DNA of 64,000 nucleotides from Nostoc sp. B(2019) (GCF_010091925.1 NZ_WVID01000016.1:164598-228597), one strand, 5' to 3'. Shown: positions 18,499 through 27,701, numbered from the stretch's first letter. Translations and numbers: made by a program. Notes: a model not told the origin generated them from the sequence alone.

Positions 18499-19571
18499 TT
18501 TGAATTTTGAATCTCTAAAGGCTGTGGTTTAATACGATTGAGCTGGGAGAGAAAATATTGTGTCACTAGAGTAGGTTGTTCAGCTTGCATGAGCGATCGC
18601 ACTACCGCCACACGTTCTGCTCCTGCATCAATCACATCATTGATGTTATTGGCATCTATTCCACCAATGGCAAACCAGGGAATGGAGCAATTTTTGGCGG
18701 CATAGCTGACGTACTCTAAGCCTGCTGCTGCTTTACCTACTTTCGTGGGAGTTTCATAAACAGGCCCCACGCCAATATAATCTGCACCTTCGGCAATTGC
18801 CCCTTGCATTTCTTCTGGATTTGTGGTAGAACGACCTATCAAGCGCTGCGAACCGAGTAATTGCCGGGCCATGGCAGTAGGCATATCTTGCTGTCCCAGA
18901 TGCACCCCATCTGCATCTACCGCCAAAGCCAGATCTACTCGGTCATTGATGATGAACAGAGCACCGTAGATGGAGCACAGCTGCCGTAGTTTCTTGGCTT
19001 GTTCTAGACGGAAAGAATCATCTGCGGTTTTGTCGCGGTACTGTAAGAGCGTTAATCCACCTTTGAGTGCAGCCTCGACAGTGCCTAACAAGGTTTCACT
19101 GGGAGAAGTAACAAGATATAGACGCGATCGCCACAATAGTTGATGCCGTTGATAACCCATTAAACTACTTTCTAGAGCATAAACTTGATAGCGCATCTGC
19201 TTACAAGCTTTAGACATATTTGAGTGATACAGCTTGCCATATTCTTCCAAAACCCGCAGTGCTTCTTCTGTGCGGCAAAAATTAGCCTGCAACAAAGATT
19301 TGATGCTAGCCCGTTTTTCTTCTTGAGGATGGGTTAACTCAGTCCCCGGATCGCCTGGTGTATCTCGCGCCGCCCGCAGTTCAGATGTATGCCATTTAGC
19401 TATTTCTTGCCGCAGGTGCTTGCATTCAAGGGCCAACTGTGCATTATTCAACCCAAAGCGACACCATTCTTCGATAATTCGCAAACCCTCACGAGCGCGG
19501 TCTAAATTGGCGTCTAAAATGCGGTGAACAACTTGCTGTATTTGCTCTTTTTGGCTGTATGGCTCGACCAT
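18495..19571 (-). CDS. thiE: Thiamine-phosphate synthase with N-terminal extension
   Basis: Joins the thiazole and pyrimidine moieties to make thiamine phosphate. The C-terminal TIM barrel (about residues 140-345) is clear: LYLVTSPSETL, GGLTLLQYRDK, FIINDRVDLALAVDADGVHL, HLGQQDMPTAMARQ, IGRSTTNPEEM, DYIGVGPVYETPTK and GGIDANNI. The N-terminal 130 residues (DANLDRAREGLRIIEEWCR) are the extension found in cyanobacterial ThiE and match a separate conserved domain. I chose the start MVEPYSQ at 19571; an upstream ATG at 19619 adds 16 residues with no similarity to the family. It forms an operon with thiS by a 4-base overlap. No TPP riboswitch was recognised upstream. Confidence 0.93.
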   Translation of the reverse strand: MVEPYSQKEQIQQVVHRILDANLDRAREGLRIIEEWCRFGLNNAQLALECKHLRQEIAKWHTSELRAARDTPGDPGTELTHPQEEKRASIKSLLQANFCRTEEALRVLEEYGKLYHSNMSKACKQMRYQVYALESSLMGYQRHQLLWRSRLYLVTSPSETLLGTVEAALKGGLTLLQYRDKTADDSFRLEQAKKLRQLCSIYGALFIINDRVDLALAVDADGVHLGQQDMPTAMARQLLGSQRLIGRSTTNPEEMQGAIAEGADYIGVGPVYETPTKVGKAAAGLEYVSYAAKNCSIPWFAIGGIDANNINDVIDAGAERVAVVRSLMQAEQPTLVTQYFLSQLNRIKPQPLEIQNSK

Positions 19572-19639
19572 TACAACAACCCCATTAGTGCTTTCATTGA
19601 AACAGCCAGCCTCTTTCATATTTGTACTGTTTTTCGCAT

Positions 19640-19925
19640 TGGTGATTGTTTACAAGGGATTGGGGATTGGGAAAGGGGGAAAGGGGAAAGGGGAAAGGTA
19701 AAAATCATTCTTTTACTGTTTGCCTTTTAACCTTTTCCCTTGTTCCCCAGTCACCCTTCGGGTGACGCTCCTAACGTCGCTCTAAGCGTTCGCACAGCGT
19801 CTCGTAGAGAAGCCATGCCGTTGGCGCAGCCTCTCGTAGAGAAGGCTTTACGCTACGCTATCGCAGTCGCCTGGGTCGGGCTAACCCTACCAAGAGCGCT
19901 GTCTCACCAGTAACCAGTCTCTTCA
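19640..19925. repeat. Low-complexity and palindromic repeat cluster
   Basis: A purine-rich run of GGGGAAA units (19660-19700) is followed by HIP-linked palindromic words including TCTCGTAGAGAAG twice (near 19799 and 19835) and GCTACGCTATCGC. These are interspersed repeats of a type common in Nostoc intergenic DNA. There is no coding signal. The segment separates divergent thiE and the DUF1565 gene. Confidence 0.65.
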
Positions 19926-20039
19926 TTTATTACTCTGTATTAAAAATCCCCAATTGGTCAATATGTGAGTAATATTATCGACATATTAGTGTTTGAGAGT
20001 ATAAGAATTTATTGTTAGTTATAAGGAGTTGTGTTAAAG

Positions 20040-21929
20040 ATGATTCCCCCTGTCGTATTTCCTCAGTACCGTAAAGAAGATGTTCGTGAAGCATTACTGA
20101 CGTTTTTGGAATCAGCAATGCTTTCAATTTTTCGTCTTTCAGTATTATCTTTGACCGTAAGCATGGGAGTAGTAAGTATGGCGTTTCTGGGTACAAGCCT
20201 TGACAATGCCATTGCTCAGATCCCATCTGCACCAAATTCGATGCCACCGGGTGAGAAAACAATTTCTCAGGTTAACGTGTTGTTTGTCAACCCAAATGTC
20301 GGAGATGACAGTGCAGGCAACGGCGGCGATGTCTCTCGACAAGCCGCTACGCGTCTACGCGCTCCTTTGAAAACGATCGCTCAAGCGCTGCGATTAGCTA
20401 ATGCCAATACTGTAATTATCCTCTCCACTGGCACTTACAGTGCTGAGACTGGAGAGGTATTTCCATTAATAATGAAATCGGGTGTTTCCATTCAAGGTGA
20501 TCCTGGTAATAAAGGCAAGGATATTATCATCCAGGGAGGCGGTGGATACCTCAGTCGCAGCTTTGGCGGTCAAAATGTCACAATTGTTGGAGCAAACCAA
20601 GCTGTGCTTACTGGGGTAACGGTGACGAATTCCAATCCTCGTGGTTATGGTTTGTGGATTGAATCCAGCAATCCAGTCATTGCAGAAAATACATTTACTG
20701 GCAGCACTCAAGATGGAATTTCTGTCAATGGTAACGCTGCGCCGACCATTAGCAAGAATTACTTTTATCTAAATGGAGCAAATGGGATCACAATTAGTGG
20801 TAGTTCCCGTGCCGAGGTACGAGAAAATGTCTTGCAAAAAACAGGTTTTGGGATCAATATTGCCCAAAATGCCGCTCCTGTAGTGGTAGGCAATCAAATT
20901 CAGGACAATAGATCAGGAATTTTAGTGCAGGCAAATGCTCGCCCGATTTTGCGGAATAATTTTATTCAAAATAGTAAAGAAGATGGTGTAGTAGCGATCG
21001 CTCAAGCAATGCCAGATTTAGGCAACACCTCCGAACCAGGGGGTAATGAGTTTCGTGATAATGCTCGTTACGACATTAACGCCAGCGCAGCCAAGCAGGT
21101 AATTTCTGCCTTTGGCAACAACTTTACTGGTGATAAGATTGCTGGCAATGTAGATATTAAAGGCATCACAGCACCCATCGCCCAGAATCAACCTACCCCC
21201 GCCTCTAATAATGTGGTGCGAGAAATACCAGCAAATGGAGAAATTTCCTTCTCGGCTCCCAGAGTCCCTGAAACGACCAACAGGCAGACATTACCATTAC
21301 CCAGCAATAGCATTTCTCAAAATAATGGCGCTGCACAATTAAATAGCCAGCTGTTGCCACTTGTGCCAGCTAATGCACCAATTTCCGTACCCAAATCGAA
21401 TCAACAGCCACCTACCTCAAGAGTTGCCGGGTTTCCTATTCCCAGCAGCTTGGTAGATAGACAAATACCGAAAGCCACTCCCAAACCAGAAAATCTGCCT
21501 GATGTACCGCAGTTGAATTATGTGCAGATTGATCCCAACACGATTGAGTTTACTGCACCTCAACCTCCATCTGGTGTGGCATCGGCGCAAGTACCAAAGG
21601 CAAGGGCATTAACACTACAGGCTGTTCCCCTTGGCAATATCCCCATTGATAACAAAATGCCAGTACCCGAAACTGCAACTGTCGCATACCGTGGGGATTT
21701 GTCGCCTGGTGCTACACAGTTTGGTGTACGTTACCGGGTGATGGTGCAGCTAGCAACTGATAATGAGCGTGATTTAGTGCGATCGCTCGCACCTGGTGCA
21801 TTTTCCACAGTCTGGCAAGGTCGAAGAGTCATGCAAGCGGGTGTTTTTAGCAGCGAATATAACGCCAAGGAAATGATTAAAACACTCAACACCAAAGGTT
21901 TAATAGCTATTCTTGAGCCATTGAACTGA
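20040..21929 (+). CDS. DUF1565 right-handed beta-helix protein, secreted
   Basis: About 629 residues from ATG 20040, which is 11 bases after AAGGAG; a GTG three codons upstream is too close to that site. A hydrophobic segment (LSVLSLTVSMGVVSMAFLGT) ending near NAIAQ suggests export with a long n-region; an internal Met at 20118 would give a standard signal peptide. Residues about 80-340 are a DUF1565/parallel beta-helix: LFVNPNVGDDSAGNGG, PLKTIAQAL, then repeated IxxNxF coils such as SNPVIAENTFTGSTQDGISV. A Pro/Asn/Gln-rich linker follows. The last 75 residues (YRVMVQLATDNERDLVRSL and AGVFSSEYNAKEMIKTL) resemble a SPOR peptidoglycan-binding fold. The likely role is a surface or periplasmic carbohydrate-binding protein. 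The paralogue at 23255 shares the helix domain. Confidence 0.85.
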   Translation: MIPPVVFPQYRKEDVREALLTFLESAMLSIFRLSVLSLTVSMGVVSMAFLGTSLDNAIAQIPSAPNSMPPGEKTISQVNVLFVNPNVGDDSAGNGGDVSRQAATRLRAPLKTIAQALRLANANTVIILSTGTYSAETGEVFPLIMKSGVSIQGDPGNKGKDIIIQGGGGYLSRSFGGQNVTIVGANQAVLTGVTVTNSNPRGYGLWIESSNPVIAENTFTGSTQDGISVNGNAAPTISKNYFYLNGANGITISGSSRAEVRENVLQKTGFGINIAQNAAPVVVGNQIQDNRSGILVQANARPILRNNFIQNSKEDGVVAIAQAMPDLGNTSEPGGNEFRDNARYDINASAAKQVISAFGNNFTGDKIAGNVDIKGITAPIAQNQPTPASNNVVREIPANGEISFSAPRVPETTNRQTLPLPSNSISQNNGAAQLNSQLLPLVPANAPISVPKSNQQPPTSRVAGFPIPSSLVDRQIPKATPKPENLPDVPQLNYVQIDPNTIEFTAPQPPSGVASAQVPKARALTLQAVPLGNIPIDNKMPVPETATVAYRGDLSPGATQFGVRYRVMVQLATDNERDLVRSLAPGAFSTVWQGRRVMQAGVFSSEYNAKEMIKTLNTKGLIAILEPLN

Positions 21930-21937
21930 ATCAGTGA

Positions 21938-21972
21938 AAAAAACCTCCAACAATTTAAATTGACGGAGGTTT
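21938..21972 (+). terminator. Terminator hairpin after the DUF1565 gene
   Basis: AAACCTCC (21941-21948) pairs with GGAGGTTT (21965-21972) about 10 bases after the stop codon. The right arm ends in only three T residues, so its strength is uncertain. Confidence 0.65.
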
Positions 21973-22043
21973 GAACAAGTGGATTTTTGCAGTTATCAAT
22001 TAAGCACAGTAGGAACAATGATTGGCAAAAAATGTTAGGAATA

Positions 22044-22065
22044 AGCCAGGGGGCAAGTCCTGGCT
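22044..22065. repeat. Short hairpin AGCCAGG/CCTGGCT
   Basis: Seven-base arms around an 8-base loop in the intergenic space. It is one of several small palindromes here and could act as a terminator for either flanking gene, but no T-run is clear. Confidence 0.4.
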
Positions 22066-22268
22066 TGCTATACCTGAACATAAGATGCCTATAAAACGAT
22101 ATTATCAGTCGAATATTACAACAACAATAGACAAGAAACAGATATGCAGTATCTATAAAAAGTTCGATTTTTAAACCTTAATTACCAGTTGCTATACTCA
22201 TAATTCGAGCAATAGGCTATCTATAGCCGTTAGCAGGTAAGTAGCTAGGCGTAAATAAATTAAAGTTT

Positions 22269-22349
22269 GTAGTAAGGACTTTAGTCCTGATAATCCTTTT
22301 TTTGAGCGATGAATCGCTCTCTCCGAAACGCTACGCGAACACTACGAAC
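22269..22349. repeat. Interspersed structured repeat, copy 1
   Basis: About 81 bases related to a segment at 51519-51600. Two hairpins are visible: AGGACT..AGTCCT and GAGCGAT..ATCGCTC, followed by a shared GCTACGCGAACACTACGAAC tail. In the second copy the first hairpin reads GGGAT..ATCCC, so pairing is kept though the bases changed. Confidence 0.75.
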
Positions 22350-22381
22350 TAGGATTTTATGTTTAAACGTCAGATGCTCGC

Positions 22382-23128
22382 CTAAACGAGTGGTTGACGC
22401 TGTTCGCCAGACATCGCTTTGAGTTTTGATGTGAAAGACTCGGAGCGATCGCTTTTTTCTGGGGTAAATTGCCCTATGGGAGGATGAATAGCCGCAGGTG
22501 GCAGCAGTTTTGTTTGAGGAGGGCTTGGTGATAGAGTGGGCAGTGGACTCCCTTCAGAAGTTTGCCTTTGGCTGACAGCAGACGCTAACTGTCGCGTTGC
22601 TAAAGAGGCAAATTCTCTAGAATGAGAGGGCTTCGGGATGCTTTGATTTTCCCTACTTCCTGGCTTTGTTTCTGCTTCGCCTAACGCTGCCTTTGGTTCT
22701 CTACTTCTCAGTTGCATGGGTGCAGCATTGCTTTTTTGATAGCCATTACCGACCCTAGCAGGTGGTAATTGAAGATTCTTCGCTTTCTCAAAGGTGGGGT
22801 TTTTCGGGACAGGCGGTAGGGTTGGTGCAGTTGATGCAGTCAGGCTTTGAGGAAATTTGCTACAAATCAGGCGTTCAAATTCCATATTGAAATGATGAGT
22901 AGCTTGTCCTCGCCGTTGCCAAAATACTAAAATTTGCTGTACGGAAACCGCTTTATAACGACCTTGATACAGCGCCTCAATGACTGCAAGATGTAGCCAA
23001 TAAATTGGGTATTGCGTTTGCCAGCGGTTAACTAAATCAACGGCGTTATACCCACCGAGATCAAAACTATAGTGAATTAATAAGGCGGTAGCCAGGTCGG
23101 CGAAAGTATCTGGAACTGTTTTTAACAT
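22382..23128 (-). CDS. Conserved hypothetical cyanobacterial protein
   Basis: 248 residues, function unknown. The first 100 residues look globular and helical (FADLATALLIHYSFDLGGYNA, WLHLAVIEALYQGRYKAVSV, QILVFWQRRGQATHHFNMEF), with many aromatic positions. Residues from about 105 to the end are Pro/Ser/Gln-rich and probably disordered, with words such as PSPPQTKLLPPAA. I do not recognise a named family; similar two-part proteins occur in Nostoc. There is no signal peptide or membrane segment. It stands between the two DUF1565 genes but there is no evidence of joint function. Confidence 0.65.
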   Translation of the reverse strand: MLKTVPDTFADLATALLIHYSFDLGGYNAVDLVNRWQTQYPIYWLHLAVIEALYQGRYKAVSVQQILVFWQRRGQATHHFNMEFERLICSKFPQSLTASTAPTLPPVPKNPTFEKAKNLQLPPARVGNGYQKSNAAPMQLRSREPKAALGEAETKPGSRENQSIPKPSHSREFASLATRQLASAVSQRQTSEGSPLPTLSPSPPQTKLLPPAAIHPPIGQFTPEKSDRSESFTSKLKAMSGEQRQPLV

Positions 23129-23254
23129 GGGCTATTAGCTTCAGGCAATAGGTGTAAGTTTTCGACCCATCGCATATAGCCTAACGTGCTTTTAACTACA
23201 TGGAAATTTTCCAAGAGTTGCCAGGTTGATAGGCAGTGTTTCCCATTCTACTTG

Positions 23255-25345
23255 TCAACTGCTGGAATGCAACACTATATGGGGTGAATTGATCGCGGGC
23301 GTTCGCTTGATGGCAACTAATGCTTGATAAATCATTGCTGCAACTTCAGCGCGTGTTGCGGGACGGGAAGGTTCAAGCAGCTTGGGGTCTGGGTAATTGA
23401 CGATGATTCTTTGTTGTGTCGCAGTAGCAACAGCTGTCTGGGCATATTCAGGAATAGCTTGACGATCGCTGTAGACTTTTAGGGCATTGTTATCAGTTGT
23501 TGATAATCCCAAACCATTAACTAGGGAGACAATCACCTGTAATCGTTGCACATTTTGGTCAGGGCGGAAGGTGCGATCGCTAAATCCACTCACAAAGCCA
23601 CCACTAGCCGCTATTTGCAGGGCTTTATACGCCCAAAAGTTCTGAGGTACGTCCGTAAAATCGGGTGCTGGGCGTTTGGGAGTAGGGTTAAAGGCCACCG
23701 CCACTAAAGCCGCATACTGGGCGCGGGTCATGGGTTTATCTGGCTGGTAGCTACCATCGGCAAAACCATGAGTTAAATCCATACTCACTAATGCGCGAAT
23801 GAATACTTCTGCCCAGTGTCCCACAATGTCTGTAAAAGATGGTATATCTACCTGGGGATTGACAATATAAGGAGATGTGATAGGATTTTCTTTGCCACTG
23901 GCGACTAATGCTTGGTAAATTAATGCCGCCACTTCCGCACGAGTGATATCCCGCAGTGGTTCGAGCTGTTCTGTTTGGGGATAATTCACCACTAATAGTT
24001 TTTGGGTGGCAACGGCTAGAGAATTTGTGGCGTAACTGGGAATTTGAGCGCGATCGCGATATACAGTTAACACATTCGGATTGCCTCCACTCAGCTTTAA
24101 CCCATTGACAACAGATACTATTGCTTGAATTTTTGTCAAATTTTGCTCTGGTCGAAACGACCCATCGGGAAAGCCGCTAATAAAGCCCATATTTGCAGCA
24201 CTTAAAATGACTGAAGCCGCCCAATAGTCTGGTTTTATATCCGTAAAATTACGCTTATTATTACTTGCAGGTAACTGAAAAACCTTAGAAACGAGGGCAG
24301 CATACTGAGCGCGGGTAATTGGAGCATTTGGCAAAAAAGTACCGTTAGGAAAGCCCTTAATCAAACCTTTACTAACTAATGGTTCGACAAAAGTCGCCGC
24401 CCAATGCCCATCTAAATCAGAGAAACTAGTACTAACTCCTACTTGACTGGGAGTATCTGCCGTGGTGGCGATAAATTCTACCAGCCCCTTAACTTGAGTA
24501 GGATTCAACTGATTGCCAACGGAAACCAATTTTTGTGATGTCGCATTTTGTAAATCAAATTCACCACTCTCACGAAAGATATTATTTGCAGGATCTTGGG
24601 CGCTACCTAAGTCGGGGACTGCATTGCCATTGACCAACAGACCGCCTTGGGTATTTTTGGCAATGAGATTCTGACGCAGTACAGGACGGGCGTCTCGTGA
24701 AAGCGCGATCGCCGTGCGATTTTCTGATAATTTATTATTTGCAATTAAAGGAGCGGCAAAGTCACTAACGGCAATACCCAAAGGATTTTTTTGAAATACG
24801 TTCCGTAAGACTTCCCCCTTACTATTCCGTGCCATGAACAACCCGCTGGCAAGGTTTTGCACAAACACGTTATCAATAATTGCAGGTTTAGCATTGCCAG
24901 TTGTAAAAACACCTTCTCGCCCACAGTTGATTAAAGTATTGTTAGCCAGAGTTGGCGAAGCTGATTCAATCCAGACACCAGTCCCTTTTGCCAAAGCATT
25001 TGTAACCGTTACCCCTAAAAGACTGGCATTGCTTAGTAAAAGCAGCGTGATATTTTGCGTACCAAAGCTGGGACTCTGATACTCACCACTCCCAGAAATT
25101 ATAATTCCTGTACCTTTGTTAGCTTCATTACCCATTACCGTTACCCCCGGTGGGATGACCAGTGGAAAAACTTCGCCTGTAGCGGCTTTGTAGATTCCAG
25201 ATGCCAGCTGGATGATCGCGGGCGTTTGGGTTGCTTTTAAGGCACGGGTGAGGCTTTTAAACGGACTCAACCGTGAACCAGCATTATCATCATTCCCCGT
25301 AACGAGGTTGACATAGATTGTTGCAACGAGGGTAGAGTTCACCAT
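23255..25345 (-). CDS. DUF1565 beta-helix protein with six SLH repeats
   Basis: 696 residues. Residues about 10-290 form a DUF1565/parallel beta-helix (IYVNLVTGNDDNAGS, SPFKSLTRALKA, then NxxINCGREGVFTTGNAKP-type coils), paralogous to the protein encoded at 20040. Residues about 305-690 contain six S-layer-homology repeats in two tandem triplets: FSDLDGHWAATFVEPLV, FTDIKPDYWAASVI and YRDRAQIPSYA, then FTDIVGHWAEVF, FTDVPQNFWAYKAL and YSDRQAIPEYA. SLH domains bind secondary cell-wall polymers and, in cyanobacteria, often the peptidoglycan. No typical signal peptide is visible at the chosen start: the N-terminus is MVNSTLVATIYVNLV. Either export uses another route or the true start lies upstream; no in-frame start upstream was obvious. 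Confidence 0.88.
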   Translation of the reverse strand: MVNSTLVATIYVNLVTGNDDNAGSRLSPFKSLTRALKATQTPAIIQLASGIYKAATGEVFPLVIPPGVTVMGNEANKGTGIIISGSGEYQSPSFGTQNITLLLLSNASLLGVTVTNALAKGTGVWIESASPTLANNTLINCGREGVFTTGNAKPAIIDNVFVQNLASGLFMARNSKGEVLRNVFQKNPLGIAVSDFAAPLIANNKLSENRTAIALSRDARPVLRQNLIAKNTQGGLLVNGNAVPDLGSAQDPANNIFRESGEFDLQNATSQKLVSVGNQLNPTQVKGLVEFIATTADTPSQVGVSTSFSDLDGHWAATFVEPLVSKGLIKGFPNGTFLPNAPITRAQYAALVSKVFQLPASNNKRNFTDIKPDYWAASVILSAANMGFISGFPDGSFRPEQNLTKIQAIVSVVNGLKLSGGNPNVLTVYRDRAQIPSYATNSLAVATQKLLVVNYPQTEQLEPLRDITRAEVAALIYQALVASGKENPITSPYIVNPQVDIPSFTDIVGHWAEVFIRALVSMDLTHGFADGSYQPDKPMTRAQYAALVAVAFNPTPKRPAPDFTDVPQNFWAYKALQIAASGGFVSGFSDRTFRPDQNVQRLQVIVSLVNGLGLSTTDNNALKVYSDRQAIPEYAQTAVATATQQRIIVNYPDPKLLEPSRPATRAEVAAMIYQALVAIKRTPAINSPHIVLHSSS

Positions 25346-25565
25346 TAATAATTGTGAGTCAAATGTTTAAATTATGACATTCATAAATGACACTACTTAT
25401 AACAAACTTTTTTTAAGTAGTATCTCTGTGTATAGAAAATATATCCGCCTGATATTATCTTGTCGGTGGCTGATATGTACACATCAGTTATAGACTCTCA
25501 TGCAACGTTCTGAGTTCATTTCTAAGTTTTAAATTTTAAGTTTGGCATTAATAGCCTTAATTTTT

Positions 25566-25603
25566 GCGTAGGCGTAGCCCGTCGTAGACATCGCTTCGTT
25601 CAC
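25566..25603. repeat. Fragment of a GTAGGCGTAGCCCGTCGTAG repeat
   Basis: The word GTAGGCGTAGCCCGTCGTAG is seen again near 62189-62208 and in a related form near 62653. Part of the same intergenic repeat family. Confidence 0.6.
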
Positions 25604-25645
25604 TTTGGGAATACTGAGCTTAGAACACCCAAGGGAGTATTAAAA

Positions 25646-26134
25646 ATGTCAGAAAATCGCATCAGTGCAAATCTTTCCCAAACAGACCGGCTACAAGTAA
25701 TGCAAGCAATCACTACTATTCGCGAAAAGTTACCATTTTTGATTGATTTGACCGCAGAGGAGCGTAAATCTTTGCCTAAACTAGGCGACAAAAGTCGAGC
25801 CTTTGTCAGTAAAGCATTAGAGGTAGCAACCCAAAACCCAGATTTTTTGCCCCGGTCATTTGATTTAGATGAAATGCGCCGGGATGTAGAATTATTTGAC
25901 GCATTGTATCCAGTACTTTTATCTTTAACACAACTACAAGAACTGGTAGATGATACTTTTATTGCGGCTGGTAGTGAAGCTTATACAGCAGCTTTAGCAG
26001 TTTACAACTATGCCAAAGTTAATGGTAACGTATCAGGTTTAGATGCAGTGATTGATGATATGGGGCGTAGATTTAGCCGTAGATCTCGGAAAACTCAACT
26101 GTCACCAAACTCGGAAGCTCCAAAATTAACTTAG
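25646..26134 (+). CDS. Conserved hypothetical protein, helical
   Basis: 162 residues, no named family recognised. The predicted content is mostly helix, with conserved-looking motifs RLQVMQAITTIREKLPFLIDLT, FVSKALEVATQNPDFLPRSF, and ALAVYNYAKVNGNVSGLDAV. There is no signal peptide, membrane segment or catalytic motif. The start at 25646 follows GGGAG with 9 bases spacing (caagggagtattaaaaATG), a good ribosome-binding site. Small soluble proteins of this type are reported from cyanobacteria and Bacteroidetes without a known role. Its 3' end abuts the 21-base tandem repeat. Confidence 0.7.
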   Translation: MSENRISANLSQTDRLQVMQAITTIREKLPFLIDLTAEERKSLPKLGDKSRAFVSKALEVATQNPDFLPRSFDLDEMRRDVELFDALYPVLLSLTQLQELVDDTFIAAGSEAYTAALAVYNYAKVNGNVSGLDAVIDDMGRRFSRRSRKTQLSPNSEAPKLT

Positions 26135-26171
26135 TAATTCAACTATAGAAAGTAAAACTTTTAGCTCAGAA

Positions 26172-26386
26172 CCACGAACTTCCGAGTTCCGAGCACGAAC
26201 TTCCGAGTTCTGAGCACGAACTTCCGAGTTCTGAGCACGAACTTCCGAGTTCCGAGCACGAACTTTCGAGTTCCGAGCACGAACTTCCGAGTTCCGAGCA
26301 CGAACTTTCGAGTTCCGAGCACGAACTTCCGAGTTCCGAACACGAACTTCCGAGTTCCGAACACGAACTTCCGAGTTCCGAACACG
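26172..26386. repeat. 21-base tandem repeat, about 10 copies
   Basis: Units of ACGAACTTCCGAGTTCCGAGC repeat with single-base changes (TTCCGAG/TTCTGAG, ACTTC/ACTTT). Each unit contains the near-palindrome GAACTTCCGAGTTC, so the tract could form many small hairpins. Because 21 is divisible by three the tract is open on the minus strand in two frames (as RVRNSEV and FGTRKFV heptads), but I consider this a by-product and not a gene. Confidence 0.9.
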
Positions 26387-26594
26387 AAACGTTAAATCGG
26401 CGGTTAGAAACCGCACGCCAGTCGCCTCAACGGGGGGCTTCGGGGCCCCCACGAAGTGGGGATGGGGGGAGACCCCCGCACAGCGCTGGCTTGTCTACAC
26501 AGGCAAAACCCGCCTCCGCGGGTTAATTTTCCGTTAGCCCACGCAGGTGGGCTTTGTTTGTATAGCTGCGAATTCTATTCGCCCTGGCTCTAAG
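26387..26594. repeat. 208-base palindrome-rich repeat, copy 1
   Basis: Nearly identical to the next copy at 26611-26818. It contains several stems: GGCGGTTAGAAACCGC, CCCCAC..GTGGGG, AACCCGC..GCGGGTT and AGCCCAC..GTGGGCT. It has no convincing reading frame. A related piece lies in inverse orientation near 51661-51720. Confidence 0.92.
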
Positions 26595-26610
26595 AAGTTC
26601 CAAGAACATG

Positions 26611-26818
26611 AAACGTTAAATCGGCGGTTAGAAACCGCACGCCAGTCGCCTCAACGGGGGGCTTCGGGGCCCCCACGAAGTGGGGATGGGGGGAGACCCC
26701 CGCACAGCGCTGGCTTGTCTACACAGGCAAAACCCGCCTCCGCGGGTTAATTTTCCGTTAGCCCACGCAGGTGGGCTTTGTTTGTATAGCCGCGAATTCT
26801 ATTCGCCCTGGCTTTAAG
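26611..26818. repeat. 208-base palindrome-rich repeat, copy 2
   Basis: Direct repeat of 26387-26594 at an offset of 224 bases; the differences I saw are one base near the end (GCTGCGAATT versus GCCGCGAATT) and one near the final CTCTAAG/CTTTAAG. The high identity suggests recent duplication. Confidence 0.92.
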
Positions 26819-26821
26819 TCT

Positions 26822-27547
26822 TCATTCGGAAGTCCCTAGTTTTCTCCCAAAACGCCGCCGCATACCCATACCTAACCCAAACACCGCAACTGAACCCAAG
26901 AGAGTCCCCGGTTCAGGAACTCGTTCTATCGTGGCATTTCTCACCTCTAGGGCTGATGTAGTCACATAATCATCTATATCCACCACCCCAAAGGCTAGAG
27001 TGTAAGTTCCCGGCTGACTGAAGGCATAAGAGTTAATCCCCGTTTCCCGAATAAAGGGACTGGAAGCTTGAGTTGTATCAGTGAAGTCAGCCAACTTAAT
27101 CAGCGTGTTATCCACCAAGAAAAAGGCAAAATCTTGGTAGCTGGTTTCATTCGTGCGAAAGTTCCAATCGAAACGCAAGACATCGCCAGCCGCAACAGTT
27201 ACCGTATTTTTAATAGCAGACCCCTCCAATGCATCGCCCTCAATATCTAAAGCTTGCGGGACTAAGCCGAGAAAGTCTTGCAAGTCTGGCAAAGGATTTG
27301 CAAGACCTGCGGGATTACCAGAGTAGTTAAAAGTTGCATCGGGTTGAGGGAAGTCATCATCTAGTAAAGCGTTATTAGATAGATTAGCCTGACCCAAAGC
27401 CGGGGTAGTGACATCACCAAATTGCTGCCAGTTACTTAGGTCTAACTGGATAGCATGAGCAGAGGTTGTACTTATTGGTATCCCAAAGCCAACAAGGCTA
27501 AAAAGACCTAGCTTGAAAGTTGAATTAATGAATGTGGAAAGTTTCAT
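26822..27547 (-). CDS. PEP-CTERM sorting domain protein
   Basis: About 241 residues from the ATG complement at 27545-27547; an upstream ATG (27613) would add 22 residues and break the standard signal peptide. The start MKLSTFINSTFKLGLFSLVG is a signal peptide ending near AHA. The C-terminus has the PEP-CTERM signature: VPEPGTLL, a hydrophobic helix GSVAVFGLGMGM, and an Arg-rich tail RRRFGRKL. This is the exosortase signal for anchoring or processing of exported proteins. The mature part is rich in Asp/Thr/Asn and resembles lectin-like or jelly-roll folds, with YTLAFGVVDIDDYVTT. The substrate is unknown. No exosortase gene is in the window. Confidence 0.9.
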   Translation of the reverse strand: MKLSTFINSTFKLGLFSLVGFGIPISTTSAHAIQLDLSNWQQFGDVTTPALGQANLSNNALLDDDFPQPDATFNYSGNPAGLANPLPDLQDFLGLVPQALDIEGDALEGSAIKNTVTVAAGDVLRFDWNFRTNETSYQDFAFFLVDNTLIKLADFTDTTQASSPFIRETGINSYAFSQPGTYTLAFGVVDIDDYVTTSALEVRNATIERVPEPGTLLGSVAVFGLGMGMRRRFGRKLGTSE

Positions 27548-27701
27548 GAGATTTCTGTTTTCTATGGGTGTACGTTTGGCAAAGAAATAAAGCGGGATGT
27601 GGTAGCCGCTCAATTCCTTTTGGTTAAGGGGGAAAGGGTAAAGGGGAAAATTTCTTCAGGAAAGCTTTGGCGAGAGTGGTAAATGCTCTCGCTGCTACAA
27701 C

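Noticed and set aside
18283..19640. A TPP riboswitch upstream of thiE-thiS
   Set aside because: None of the conserved aptamer elements was seen upstream of 19571.
26126..26452. Open frames over the 21-base repeat that would encode RVRNSEV or FGTRKFV heptads
   Set aside because: A period divisible by three keeps frames open on both strands; there is no independent sign of translation.
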